DNA of 9,358 nt, taken from positions 1 through 9,358 of the forward strand of contig JBKPHP010000099.1 in the NCBI GenBank assembly GCA_046729895.1. The letters are read 5' to 3'. Every line of letters starts with the position of its first letter. The stretch's first letter is position 1. The notes below the pieces were generated by a model. The model had not been told where the DNA came from, did no database searches, and saw nothing but the letters and a program-made list of their open reading frames with translations. The DNA comes from DASXBA01 sp046729895 (lineage in GTDB: Bacteria; Actinomycetota; Thermoleophilia; Solirubrobacterales; Thermoleophilaceae). Shown here in pieces: positions 1-5,595 of the stretch. A program made the position numbers and the translations under genes.

Positions 1-2
1 CG

Positions 3-95
3 ATCGGCCGGAAGGGCGGCGTAGAGCGGGTCGCCAAGCGGATCGGCAAGCAGGCGGCCAAGTCAGGCAAGCAGGCGGCCAAGTCAGCGATGTGA
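3..95 (+). CDS. C-terminal end of a Lys/Ala-rich basic protein (5' end outside window)
   Basis: The reading frame is open from the window edge to TGA at 93-95 and gives 30 residues rich in Lys, Ala, Gly and Gln. It ends in two tandem copies of GKQAAKS encoded by an exact 21-bp repeat (45-65 and 66-86). Such tails are common in nucleoid-associated or other polyanion-binding proteins of high-GC actinobacteria, but the domain that would identify the family lies outside the window. The stop overlaps the next start in TGATG, which suggests that the two genes are co-transcribed and translationally coupled. The function is unknown. Confidence 0.5.
   Translation: MGRKGGVERVAKRIGKQAAKSGKQAAKSAM
45..86 (+). 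repeat. 21-bp exact tandem repeat (2 copies) inside a coding tail
   Basis: Two identical 21-nt units (45-65 and 66-86) each encode GKQAAKS in frame. The period is a multiple of three, so copy-number changes would lengthen or shorten the basic tail without a frameshift. Confidence 0.8.
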
Positions 96-391
96 TGCCA
101 GGAGATGAAGAAGGCTCGCAAGACGACAGAGAGACGGCCGCTATGAGCAAGGGCTCGCGGCCCGACCGGCCGCCGGCCGATTTCGAGATCGCCGGCGGCC
201 TGCGGGCAGCAGAGGCCCGTTGGCAACGAAAAGCTCACACCACGACGATCACCAGCGGCGAGCTAGAGAGCGAAGAGCGACGGGACCGCGAGCCCGAGGA
301 CCCCGATCGCCGCCGGACCTATCGGAACGTGCGACGCGTCTGGGAATTTCGGGCGTGGCTGACGGACGCGTTGCGCCGCGAACCATCCTGA
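95..391 (+). CDS. Small charged hypothetical protein
   Basis: This 98-residue protein starts at ATG 95, which shares its first base with the upstream stop (TGATG); GTG at 92 is an alternative start one codon earlier. The protein is dominated by Asp, Glu and Arg, with an acidic/basic mixed middle section and a C-terminal segment with aromatic residues (VRRVWEFRAWLTDAL) that may form an amphipathic helix. There is no signal peptide, membrane helix or recognisable motif. Third codon positions are mostly G or C, and coupling to the upstream gene supports a real gene. I do not recognise the family. An internal ATG at 143 would give a shorter product. Confidence 0.5.
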   Translation: MPGDEEGSQDDRETAAMSKGSRPDRPPADFEIAGGLRAAEARWQRKAHTTTITSGELESEERRDREPEDPDRRRTYRNVRRVWEFRAWLTDALRREPS

Positions 392-769
392 CGACGGACA
401 AGGCCGGGCCCCGGGTTTGCAGAGGCTCGCGCCGCAGGGTCCGGACATAAGGCGGCCGAAGTGACTAGGTGTCGCCGCACGCTTTCCTCTCGGGGGTGGA
501 TCTCCTCGCGGACGCGACAGACTCCGAGACTGGCTAAGCAACTTCCTTTCGACGTGCCTGGTCCAGTCCGCCGGGCCCGCTGTCGCTAATTTCGGGTTCC
601 GGGCTCAGATCGGCCGGTCCCGATCGAAGCGGGTCGGTGCGCATGGTGTGTCTAAGCGGCATTCCGCTGCCCTTGCTCTGCGCGTGAAGGTGGCATAGCC
701 CAACCCGGCGATGTCCTCGCCGGCTGCACGTCGACGGACCGTCACCTCTTGTTCTGCAGCAACTACGCG
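392..769. other. Non-coding stretch, nothing firm identified
   Basis: About 380 bp lie between the small charged gene and the stop of the minus-strand basic protein. The frames open here are low-complexity and look like chance in GC-rich DNA. A short hairpin (AGCGG, loop CATT, CCGCT) lies near 655-668 but has no T-run. I see no tRNA, attachment site or convincing promoter. Confidence 0.4.
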
Positions 770-1258
770 CTACGACAGCTTCTTGCTCATGCGCTTGGCC
801 TGTGCGCTGGCGATGCGAACGTCCTCGCTCGTGTGCTCCACGCGCTCTGCAAGGTTCCCGATCTGCTTCGCCACCTTCTTCACGTCGAGGTTGCCGGGCA
901 TGAGCTCTCGCGGAAGGCGCACGCCTAGCACCCGCGGACGACGCGCCCGCTTGATCGCGGCTCGGCCGGCGAGTCCGAGCGCGGCAGTGCCCGCCAGCGC
1001 ACCGAGTGCCCCCTTAGCGATCGTGGCACGCCCGTTGGCGGAATCGGCGGAACTGCTCTCAGCCGTAGTCGTTGACCCGTCCTGCTGCCGCCGAGCGGAG
1101 GCGTTGGACGAGCGGCGGCTTGCCCCTGACCTGGATCCGGAGCGTTTCCGAGCCGAGCTGGACGCTTTCCTCGTCGCGGCTGTGCCGGCACCCTTGGCGT
1201 TTCTTCGCTTGCTCGAGGAGCGGGCCGAGCTCCCACTGGCCTTGTTTGAGGTCGCCAC
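770..1258 (-). CDS. Basic, histone-tail-like hypothetical protein
   Basis: This 162-residue protein has a GTG start at 1258-1256, preceded four bases upstream by GGAGGG, a good ribosome-binding site that fixes the start and strand. Residues 1-75 form a disordered Ser/Lys/Arg/Ala tail resembling histone H1-like or other polyanion-binding tails. Residues 78-101 are a Gly/Ala-rich hydrophobic stretch (AKGALGALAGTAALGLAG) that could be a weak membrane or glycine-zipper helix. Residues 104-162 are basic with likely helices containing LPRELMPGNL and ERVEHTSEDVR. The longer plus-strand frame across the same DNA is its antisense shadow. It is divergent from the E3-binding-domain gene, with 72 bp between starts. 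The function is unknown; nucleic-acid or membrane association is inferred from charge alone. Confidence 0.7.
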   Translation of the reverse strand: MATSNKASGSSARSSSKRRNAKGAGTAATRKASSSARKRSGSRSGASRRSSNASARRQQDGSTTTAESSSADSANGRATIAKGALGALAGTAALGLAGRAAIKRARRPRVLGVRLPRELMPGNLDVKKVAKQIGNLAERVEHTSEDVRIASAQAKRMSKKLS

Positions 1259-1290
1259 AGGTCCCTCCGTGGATTCGGGTCAGATTCGGC

Positions 1291-1302
1291 TACCCAAGGG
1301 TA
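1291..1302. promoter_or_regulatory. Palindrome in a divergent promoter region
   Basis: TACCCAAGGGTA is a 5+5 bp inverted repeat with an AA centre. It lies midway in the 72-bp space between the divergent starts at 1258 (minus) and 1331 (plus), so it could be an operator shared by both genes. It is short enough to occur by chance. Confidence 0.25.
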
Positions 1303-1330
1303 CCGCGAGCACTAACCGCTGGGCGAAGAC

Positions 1331-1837
1331 ATGCAGCGCTCCAAACGCCGCTCCACTTCTCGTGACCGTTCGTCAACGCACAGTTCGAAGGGCGGTCGCC
1401 TATACCGCGTAGCGCTAGCAGTCCGCCAAAACCGTAGCCAAGAGATCGGGGCGACCGCCTCGCAGGAGGCCAAGGAGCTCGGCCTGGCCGCCACGCGAAA
1501 GGCCAAGGAGCTGGCCGAGCGGCGTCGTCAACGGCACGTGGAGAAGCACGACGCGACTCCGGCGGCGATCAAGGCCGCGGACGAGCTGGACGTGGCTCTC
1601 GGGTACGTGACGGGGAGCGGCGCGAAGGGGCGGATCACGGTCAGGGACGTCCGCAAGGCGGGGGGGATTGATGGAGCGCCCCGACGTCGAGCTCCGCGCC
1701 AGTGTCAGGCCAAGCGCCTTCGCTACGAGGAGGCCCCGGAGACCGCGGTCGACTTCCACGGCGAGCCGACTATGAGTCGGAGTCCGGCAGCGAGCGGAAG
1801 AACCTCCCCGGACGAGGTCGAGCCGGACGTGACCTAA
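1331..1837 (+). CDS. Basic protein with orphan E3-binding (peripheral subunit-binding) domain
   Basis: This is a 168-residue protein. Residues 1-35 are a basic Ser/Arg/Lys tail. Residues 40-72 are an Ala/Lys/Glu-rich probable helix with a repeated (Q/R)(E/K)AKEL pattern. Residues 74-110 match the E3-binding domain of 2-oxo-acid dehydrogenase E2 subunits: DATPAAIKAADELDVAL, then GYVTGSGAKGRITVRDV, with the typical TP-A-A start, the G-G-GR-T turn and the final DV. No lipoyl or acyltransferase domain is present, so it is not an E2 enzyme. Residues 111-168 are hydrophilic and unassigned. The ATG start has only a weak SD-like GCGAAG. The domain match is by eye; a role as a DNA- or protein-binding adaptor is inference. 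A G7 run at 1660-1666 precedes a segment whose GC3 signal looks better in another frame, so the C-terminal quarter may contain sequence errors or compensating shifts. Confidence 0.65.
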   Translation: MQRSKRRSTSRDRSSTHSSKGGRLYRVALAVRQNRSQEIGATASQEAKELGLAATRKAKELAERRRQRHVEKHDATPAAIKAADELDVALGYVTGSGAKGRITVRDVRKAGGIDGAPRRRAPRQCQAKRLRYEEAPETAVDFHGEPTMSRSPAASGRTSPDEVEPDVT

Positions 1838-1844
1838 CGGGACG

Positions 1845-2276
1845 TCAAGGTTCGCTGGTGCGCGGCGGCCAGGATCGACGGCGACTACGCGCCAGCTCCT
1901 CTGCGAGCTGCCTGACCCGCCGATCGATGTCGTCGCGAATTCCACGGACGGCAGCGACCGACTGCCCCTTCGGGTCGGGCAGGTCCCAATCGATGTAGCG
2001 CTTCCCTGGGATGAAGGGGCACTCGTCCCCGCAACCCATCGTGACGAGCACGTCGGCCCACTCAGCGAGCTCCCGGGTGAGCTTGCGAGGCCTGCGATCC
2101 GCGAGGTCGATGTCGAGCTCTCCCATCACCTCGAGTACCTCCGGGTGGATATGCGCGACGGGATTGGTGCCGGCGGAGCGGGCCTCGTGGCGGCCGTTGG
2201 CGGCACGCTCAAAGAGCGCCTGGCTCATCTGCGAGCGACCAGCGTTGTGCAGGCAGACGAACAGAACCCGAGCCAC
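1845..2276 (-). CDS. arsC: Arsenate reductase, low-molecular-weight phosphatase fold
   Basis: The enzyme reduces arsenate to arsenite in the cytoplasm using a thiol partner (thioredoxin or mycothiol, not decidable here). From GTG 2276 the product is 143 residues, close to the family length of about 130-140. The start is followed by ARVLFVCLHNAGRSQ, carrying the CX5R phosphate loop (CLHNAGR) a few residues in, as is normal. Further motifs are SAGTNP, VTMGCGDECPFIPG with the two additional redox cysteines, the DWDLPDP loop with the general-acid Asp, and a final amphipathic helix (IRDDIDRRVRQLAEEL). The frame stays open to ATG 2342, but that extension looks non-conserved and overlaps the CadI-like relic, so the shorter start is preferred. 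GGGGGA lies close upstream of the GTG. The gene converges on the E3-binding-domain gene with 7 bp between stops. No ArsR, ArsB or Acr3 gene is nearby. Confidence 0.9.
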   Translation of the reverse strand: MARVLFVCLHNAGRSQMSQALFERAANGRHEARSAGTNPVAHIHPEVLEVMGELDIDLADRRPRKLTRELAEWADVLVTMGCGDECPFIPGKRYIDWDLPDPKGQSVAAVRGIRDDIDRRVRQLAEELARSRRRSWPPRTSEP

Positions 2277-2286
2277 GTCCCCCAGT

Positions 2287-2496
2287 ATGGCCAGGCTCCG
2301 GCTCCAGATGGCCGGCCTCGCCATCTTCGACAAGATGGACACGACCTGCTGCTACGCGCGCCAGGACAAGATCTGGGTCAGCGATCCCGGACGGTACGGC
2401 CGTGGGAGATCTTCGCCACCCACGAGGACAGCGAGGAAGCGGGCGAGCCGGCGGCGGCCCGTTGCTGCTGGGACCTCGGGCCTATGCTCATGACGA
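2287..2496 (+). pseudogene. Relic of an ArsI/CadI-like glyoxalase-fold gene (3' part, frameshifted)
   Basis: The first part, in the frame of ATG 2287, reads AGLAIFDKMDTTCCYA followed by RQDKIWVSDP. This matches the C-terminal half of the ArsI/CadI family (vicinal-oxygen-chelate fold; C-As lyase or cadmium-induced protein), including the TTCCYA-QDK-WV motif. The match then moves to another frame at about 2386-2403 (net +2 or -1) and continues as WEIFATHEDSEEAGEP with a terminal ARCC, again typical of the family. The N-terminal half, about 80-90 residues of a usual 150 or so, is missing because the relic abuts the arsC start. There is no stop after ARCC: the second frame runs into the tRNA gene and ends at 2519. 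It is therefore a broken gene, presumably once part of an arsenic-resistance operon with the divergent arsC. The family match is from memory of conserved motifs, not a search. Confidence 0.7.
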
Positions 2497-2570
2497 GCCC
2501 CGGTAGCTCAGCTGGATAGAGCGGGGGGTTTCTAACCCCCAGGTCGCAGGTTCGAGTCCTGCCCGGGGCG
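2497..2570 (+). tRNA. tRNA-Arg (anticodon UCU)
   Basis: A full cloverleaf can be drawn. The acceptor stem GCCCCGG pairs with CCGGGGC, and the discriminator is G. The D stem is GCTC/GAGC with a 9-nt loop. The anticodon stem GGGGG/CCCCC encloses the loop TTTCTAA, so the anticodon is TCT, reading AGA. The T stem GCAGG/CCTGC encloses TTCGAGT. CCA is not encoded. The 3' part is repeated at 7104-7141, which suggests that this gene served as an integration target. It reads a codon rare in high-GC genomes. Confidence 0.95.
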
Positions 2571-2573
2571 CTC
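2537..2573 (+). repeat. Candidate attL: 3' end of tRNA-Arg
   Basis: This segment runs from the 3' strand of the anticodon stem through the T arm and acceptor stem to 3 nt past the gene. It recurs at 7104-7141 in direct orientation. The two share 19 identical bases starting CCCCAGGTCGCAGG, then one substitution, 12 more identical bases, a one-base insertion and CGCTC. Integrases that use tRNA genes typically cross over here and leave the intact tRNA at one end of the element. Confidence 0.55.
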
Positions 2574-2592
2574 CACATTCTCCCTGCAGGCA

Positions 2593-2618
2593 GACGGTTT
2601 CCGCGGCGCGGGACCGTC
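2593..2618 (+). terminator. Hairpin downstream of tRNA-Arg
   Basis: GACGGT (2593-2598) pairs with ACCGTC (2613-2618), and inside it CCGCG can pair in part with CGCGG. It begins 23 nt after the tRNA end. There is no U-run, so it may serve transcript end formation or processing rather than being a classical intrinsic terminator. A second small stem (CGGCT/AGCCG at 2692-2710) is followed by TTTT. Confidence 0.35.
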
Positions 2619-2774
2619 AACGCCCGCCGGATCTGACGCCACTACGTCGCCGCTACGCTCGGCATCGAACGCATCTAGGGGGCTCGCGAGCCGGCTAGCA
2701 GCGTCAGCCGTTTTCCTCGCTCGACCCGTTGGGATAGCGTCGCCTTGACAGTCGAGCCCTGAGGAGGCAACCGC

Positions 2775-3041
2775 ATGCATGCAGTCATGGTGACGGTCAC
2801 AATCAACGACTTCGACAAGGGGGTGACCTTTCTCAGGGAGGAGGCTGTGCCGCAGGTCTCCCAGGCGCCGGGCTTCGTCGCCGGCTACTGGGTCAGGGTT
2901 GAGGAGGACCAAGGGACGTCGATGGTCGTCTTCGAATCCGAGGACGCTGCGCGGGGCATGGCGGACCAGATCCCAACGCCGCCAGCCGACGCGGCCACAA
3001 TCAACAGCATCCGCGTCGGGGAGGTCGTGATGCAGGCCTGA
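2775..3041 (+). CDS. Small dimeric alpha/beta-barrel (ABM-like) protein
   Basis: This 88-residue protein starts at ATG 2775, placed 7 nt after a perfect GAGGAGG ribosome-binding site. The layout is that of the ABM/ferredoxin-like dimeric barrel superfamily: strand 1 MHAVMVTVTI, a helix around FLREEAVPQVSQAPGF, strand 2 VAGYWVRVEED, strand 3 TSMVVFESEDAARGMADQI, and a final strand SIRVGEVVMQA. PGFVAGYW in the middle and VVFESEDAA are typical. Members range from monooxygenases to proteins of unknown role; no catalytic residue can be assigned here, so an enzymatic function is not claimed. It converges on the HNH relic with only 4 bp between stops. Confidence 0.85.
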   Translation: MHAVMVTVTINDFDKGVTFLREEAVPQVSQAPGFVAGYWVRVEEDQGTSMVVFESEDAARGMADQIPTPPADAATINSIRVGEVVMQA

Positions 3042-3052
3042 CGACTCAGGCC
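3035..3052. terminator. Inverted repeat spanning both stops of a convergent pair
   Basis: GGCCTGACGACTCAGGCC forms a perfect 7-bp stem with a CGAC loop. The stop codons of the plus-strand ABM-like gene (TGA 3039-3041) and of the minus-strand HNH relic (TCA 3046-3048) both lie inside the stem. This is a candidate bidirectional terminator, although no T-run follows on either side. Confidence 0.45.
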
Positions 3053-3317
3053 ACCTGTCGGTGACACGACCGGCAGAGCACGGTCAGGTTCGGGATCGCG
3101 TTGTTCGTGTGGTCGTGGTCGCGGTGGTGAACCTCGAGCGGCACCCCTTCAGCGCCCCGCATTCCGCGCAGCGGTAAGCGAACACCTGGAGCACAGCCTT
3201 CCTGATTGCCTGCCAGCGCCGTCCGCGCAGCCGGCTGGGTGACGACGGCCAGCGGTGGGCAGCGCAGTGGGAGCCCGAGTCGATCAGTTCGCCGCACTGG
3301 ATGCAGGGTCGCTTCAC
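3046..3317 (-). pseudogene. HNH endonuclease, frameshifted
   Basis: From GTG 3317 the first frame reads VKRPCIQCGELIDSGSHCAAH, a CxxC...C-x2-H zinc-binding start, then RGRRWQAIRKAVLQVF and YRCAECGA, the CxxC pair before an HNH core. The core itself, VPLEVHHRDHDHTNNAIPNL followed by TVLCRSCHRQVA, lies in a second frame that ends at 3046. The shift falls at about 3145-3165 (one base missing or two extra). Joined, they give a complete small HNH nuclease of about 90 residues with the HH, N and H residues and both CxxC pairs, as found in phages and mobile elements. As sequenced it cannot be made as one protein, unless the shift is a sequencing error or programmed. An ATG at about 3451 would extend the N-terminus with low-complexity sequence. 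Confidence 0.65.
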
Positions 3318-3465
3318 GCCGCGGCCTCGAAGCCGTCCGGGCCGAGCCAGCCGAGCAGCCACGCCGGGGCGGGGCGGAGCGGTCGGCCGGGGAGCCCGAC
3401 CCGTCGTACGATTCTTCTCACGGCGTTGGTCTCCCTTTCTGACGGGCATTAACCTTCCTGCGCAT

Positions 3466-5127
3466 GTGCCGGGCAGAGATCGAGCCTTGAGTCTTCGGCC
3501 GAGCTCGCTCGCCACGCATGCCCCGGCGCTGCCCTACGAAAGCGAGGGGCGAATCCCGTTCCGCGTCCGGATCGGTGTCACGGGCCACCGGACGCTAGAG
3601 GATGAGGACAGCGTCGCCGCCGGCGTGGCGGCGACACTTCGAAGAATTCGCGCGGTCTTCGCCGGGAGCTCGCTCACTCCCGTCTATTTCACGATCCTCT
3701 CGGCGCTCGCGGAGGGGGCGGATCGGCTGGTGGTGCGGCAGGCTTTCGCAGTCCTGGGCGAGAACGTCCGGGTCGAGGCGATCCTCCCCCGCGATGCGGA
3801 CGACTACATGGAGGACTTTACGTCCGCCGCATCAAAGCACGAGTTCGAGGAGCTCCTCGCGCGCGCGAGCACGCGGCCGATGCCGGCGACCGTGAGCCCC
3901 GCTGAGGGCTATGAGCGGGCCGGCCGCTATGTCGTCGACCAGAGCGACGTCCTGATCGCGATCTGGGACGGAGAGCCAGCGCGTGGAAGGGCGGGTACCG
4001 CGGAGGTCGTGGCGTACGCGCGGAGTCGCGGTCGGCCGGTCTTGCTCGTCGAGCCCACCTCCCAGGGCGTGACGCTCAGAGATCTGGGTTCGCCTGGACT
4101 CGAGCGCCCGCTCGCGTCGCTTCGTATGCTCGAGCAGTACAACCGTGGATCGCTCGGCGCCGCCGTCTTTCGACGCGCGCTTGCGCACCAGCGGTCCACG
4201 CTCGGGCGTCATCTAGGGGGCTCGTCGATTCGGGCAGACGTCGAACGCGTCGCCGCCTGGGCGCTCCCACGCTTTACCCGCGCCGAGGTCCGGGCTCTGC
4301 GCTTCCAGCACGCCTACCACCTACTCGGCGACCTGCTCTACCTTTTCGCGGCCCTCGCGGTGACCGCCGTGGCGGCGCAGTCCGTCTTCGCGCCGGAGCA
4401 GACGAAGCTTGTGGCGGCGGAGATCGCATGCCTGCTCGTGGTGACCGCGGTCTTCCTCACAGCCCGCTTCGGGCATGTCCATGATCGCTGGATGGGCTAC
4501 CGCTCGCTCGCGGAGGCGTTCCGCTCTGGACTGTTCATCGCCTTGACCCATGCGCGCGATCGGTACGAGCGCCATGCGGCCGCGGACCTGCGCGGTTATC
4601 ACGAACCGTGGTACCAGCGCGCCTTCTCGGAGTCGTGGAGCCGATGTCCGCGGGCCGGCGACGCTGCCGAGAACGACGCCGCCCTGCGCCGGTTCATCGT
4701 GGATGCCTGGCTCGACCACCAGATCGAATACCACCGCTCGACCGCCGGGCGCCTCAGCGACCGCCACCAGCGGATCAGCCTGACCGTCGCGGCGCTCGTC
4801 ACTGCGGCACTCACGGTGGCGATGCTGCACTTCTTCGACGTGGGCGAGGGCACCGATTGGCCGAGGTGGTTCACGTTCCTCGCCATCGTGCTGCCAGGCT
4901 TCGGGGCCGCGGTCACCGGCATCCGCGAGCACCGCCAGTTTCGCCTGCATGCCAACCGGTCGGCTCGCACGGCCGACCGCCTGCAGCGGCTCAAGGATCA
5001 GATGGAGACGGGAGTCCGCGTCGTCTCCGCCAATGGCCTGGCCGCCGAGCTGCAGACGATCATCCTCGAGGAGAGCGTCGAATGGACCGGAGTGCAGGAA
5101 TTCCAGGACCTCGAGCTGGTGATGTGA
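3466..5127 (+). CDS. SLOG nucleotide-sensor domain fused to SLATT-type membrane segments
   Basis: This is a 553-residue protein from GTG 3466. TTG 3487 (546 residues) is equally possible, and the frame is open from 3301 with an unlikely low-complexity extension. Residues 32-195 look like a Rossmann-like SLOG/LOG domain: FRVRIGVTGHR at its first strand, SALAEGADRLVV, then DVLIAIWDGEPARGRAGTAE, whose GT-x-E resembles the PGGxGTxxE nucleotide-binding signature. Two transmembrane pairs follow, at about 285-334 and 437-486, each trailed by a charged helical tail (HDRWMGYRSLAEAFR and EHRQFRLHANRSARTADRL). This resembles the SLATT class (SMODS- and SLOG-associating 2TM effector), here apparently twice. 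In that family the soluble domain is proposed to sense a nucleotide ligand and the membrane part to act as a pore-forming or membrane-disrupting effector. It forms an operon with the next gene by a 4-bp overlap. The domain calls are by motif and layout. Confidence 0.75.
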   Translation: MPGRDRALSLRPSSLATHAPALPYESEGRIPFRVRIGVTGHRTLEDEDSVAAGVAATLRRIRAVFAGSSLTPVYFTILSALAEGADRLVVRQAFAVLGENVRVEAILPRDADDYMEDFTSAASKHEFEELLARASTRPMPATVSPAEGYERAGRYVVDQSDVLIAIWDGEPARGRAGTAEVVAYARSRGRPVLLVEPTSQGVTLRDLGSPGLERPLASLRMLEQYNRGSLGAAVFRRALAHQRSTLGRHLGGSSIRADVERVAAWALPRFTRAEVRALRFQHAYHLLGDLLYLFAALAVTAVAAQSVFAPEQTKLVAAEIACLLVVTAVFLTARFGHVHDRWMGYRSLAEAFRSGLFIALTHARDRYERHAAADLRGYHEPWYQRAFSESWSRCPRAGDAAENDAALRRFIVDAWLDHQIEYHRSTAGRLSDRHQRISLTVAALVTAALTVAMLHFFDVGEGTDWPRWFTFLAIVLPGFGAAVTGIREHRQFRLHANRSARTADRLQRLKDQMETGVRVVSANGLAAELQTIILEESVEWTGVQEFQDLELVM

Positions 5128-5585
5128 CCGCGGCCGGTGATTCCCCGGTCCCGAGGCCGGCGGGTGCGCGGCTCGAGGACCAGCTCCGCTGGTACGACCG
5201 TAAGAGTGTCGCAGCGCAGCGGAAGTACAAGGGCATGAAGCTGCTGCAGCTAGTCGCGGCGGCAGCGGTGTCCGTCTCTGCGGCGGCGGGCGGCGGTGCA
5301 GCGCTGGCGGCTGCCCTTGGCGGTCTCCTGCTCGTTCTCGAAGGCGTGCAACAGCTCGGCCAGTACTACCGGATTTGGATCGACTATCGGTCGACGTGGG
5401 AGCTGCTTCAGCGAGAGAAGTTCCTGTTCCTCTCGCACGCCGCGCAATACGCGCGGGCACGCGACCCGGCGCGGCTGCTCGCCGAGCGGGTCGAGATGGT
5501 CCTTTCGAGAGAGACGGCTGGGTGGTCGGCGATTCAGGAGGCCGCCGCCAAGGAGGACGAAGAGCGGCTGACGGACGCGCGCTGA
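5124..5585 (+). CDS. DUF4231/SLATT two-transmembrane protein
   Basis: This 153-residue protein starts at GTG 5124 within the upstream ATGTGA stop, overlapping by 4 bp, which indicates translational coupling. Residues 15-38 are a charged helix (LEDQLRWYDRKSVAAQRKYK), followed by two closely spaced hydrophobic helices (about 39-57 and 59-73) that form a hairpin. Residues 78-140 are a cytoplasmic helical tail with YYRIWIDYRSTWELLQREKF and LFLSHAAQYA, typical of DUF4231, a family grouped with SLATT effectors. It is likely an inner-membrane partner of the SLOG-SLATT protein, either a co-subunit of a pore or a second effector. The stop lies in an inverted repeat shared with the convergent TIR gene. 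Confidence 0.8.
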   Translation: MTAAGDSPVPRPAGARLEDQLRWYDRKSVAAQRKYKGMKLLQLVAAAAVSVSAAAGGGAALAAALGGLLLVLEGVQQLGQYYRIWIDYRSTWELLQREKFLFLSHAAQYARARDPARLLAERVEMVLSRETAGWSAIQEAAAKEDEERLTDAR

Positions 5586-5595
5586 CGGCGTCAGC
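5581..5595. terminator. Inverted repeat spanning both stops of the SLATT/TIR convergent pair
   Basis: GCTGACGGCGTCAGC has a 6-bp perfect stem around GGC. It contains the stop of the DUF4231 gene (TGA 5583-5585) and that of the TIR gene (TCA 5591-5593). This is a candidate bidirectional terminator with the same arrangement as at 3035-3052. Confidence 0.45.

Noticed and set aside
711..1412. 233-residue plus-strand frame
   Set aside because: It is antisense to the basic protein at 770-1258, which has a good ribosome-binding site and a coherent composition.
2277..2342. N-terminal 22-residue extension of ArsC from ATG 2342
   Set aside because: The family begins a few residues before the CX5R loop, and this stretch overlaps the CadI-like relic on the other strand.
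2378..2912. Minus-strand frames reading GRTRTCDLGVRNPPLYPAEL and QDSNLRPGG
   Set aside because: These are the well-known false proteins produced by translating tRNA genes and their flanks on the opposite strand; they overlap tRNA-Arg.
4321..5460. 379-residue minus-strand frame
   Set aside because: It is antisense to the SLOG-SLATT operon, whose plus-strand proteins show domains and TM helices; the antisense product has no motif.
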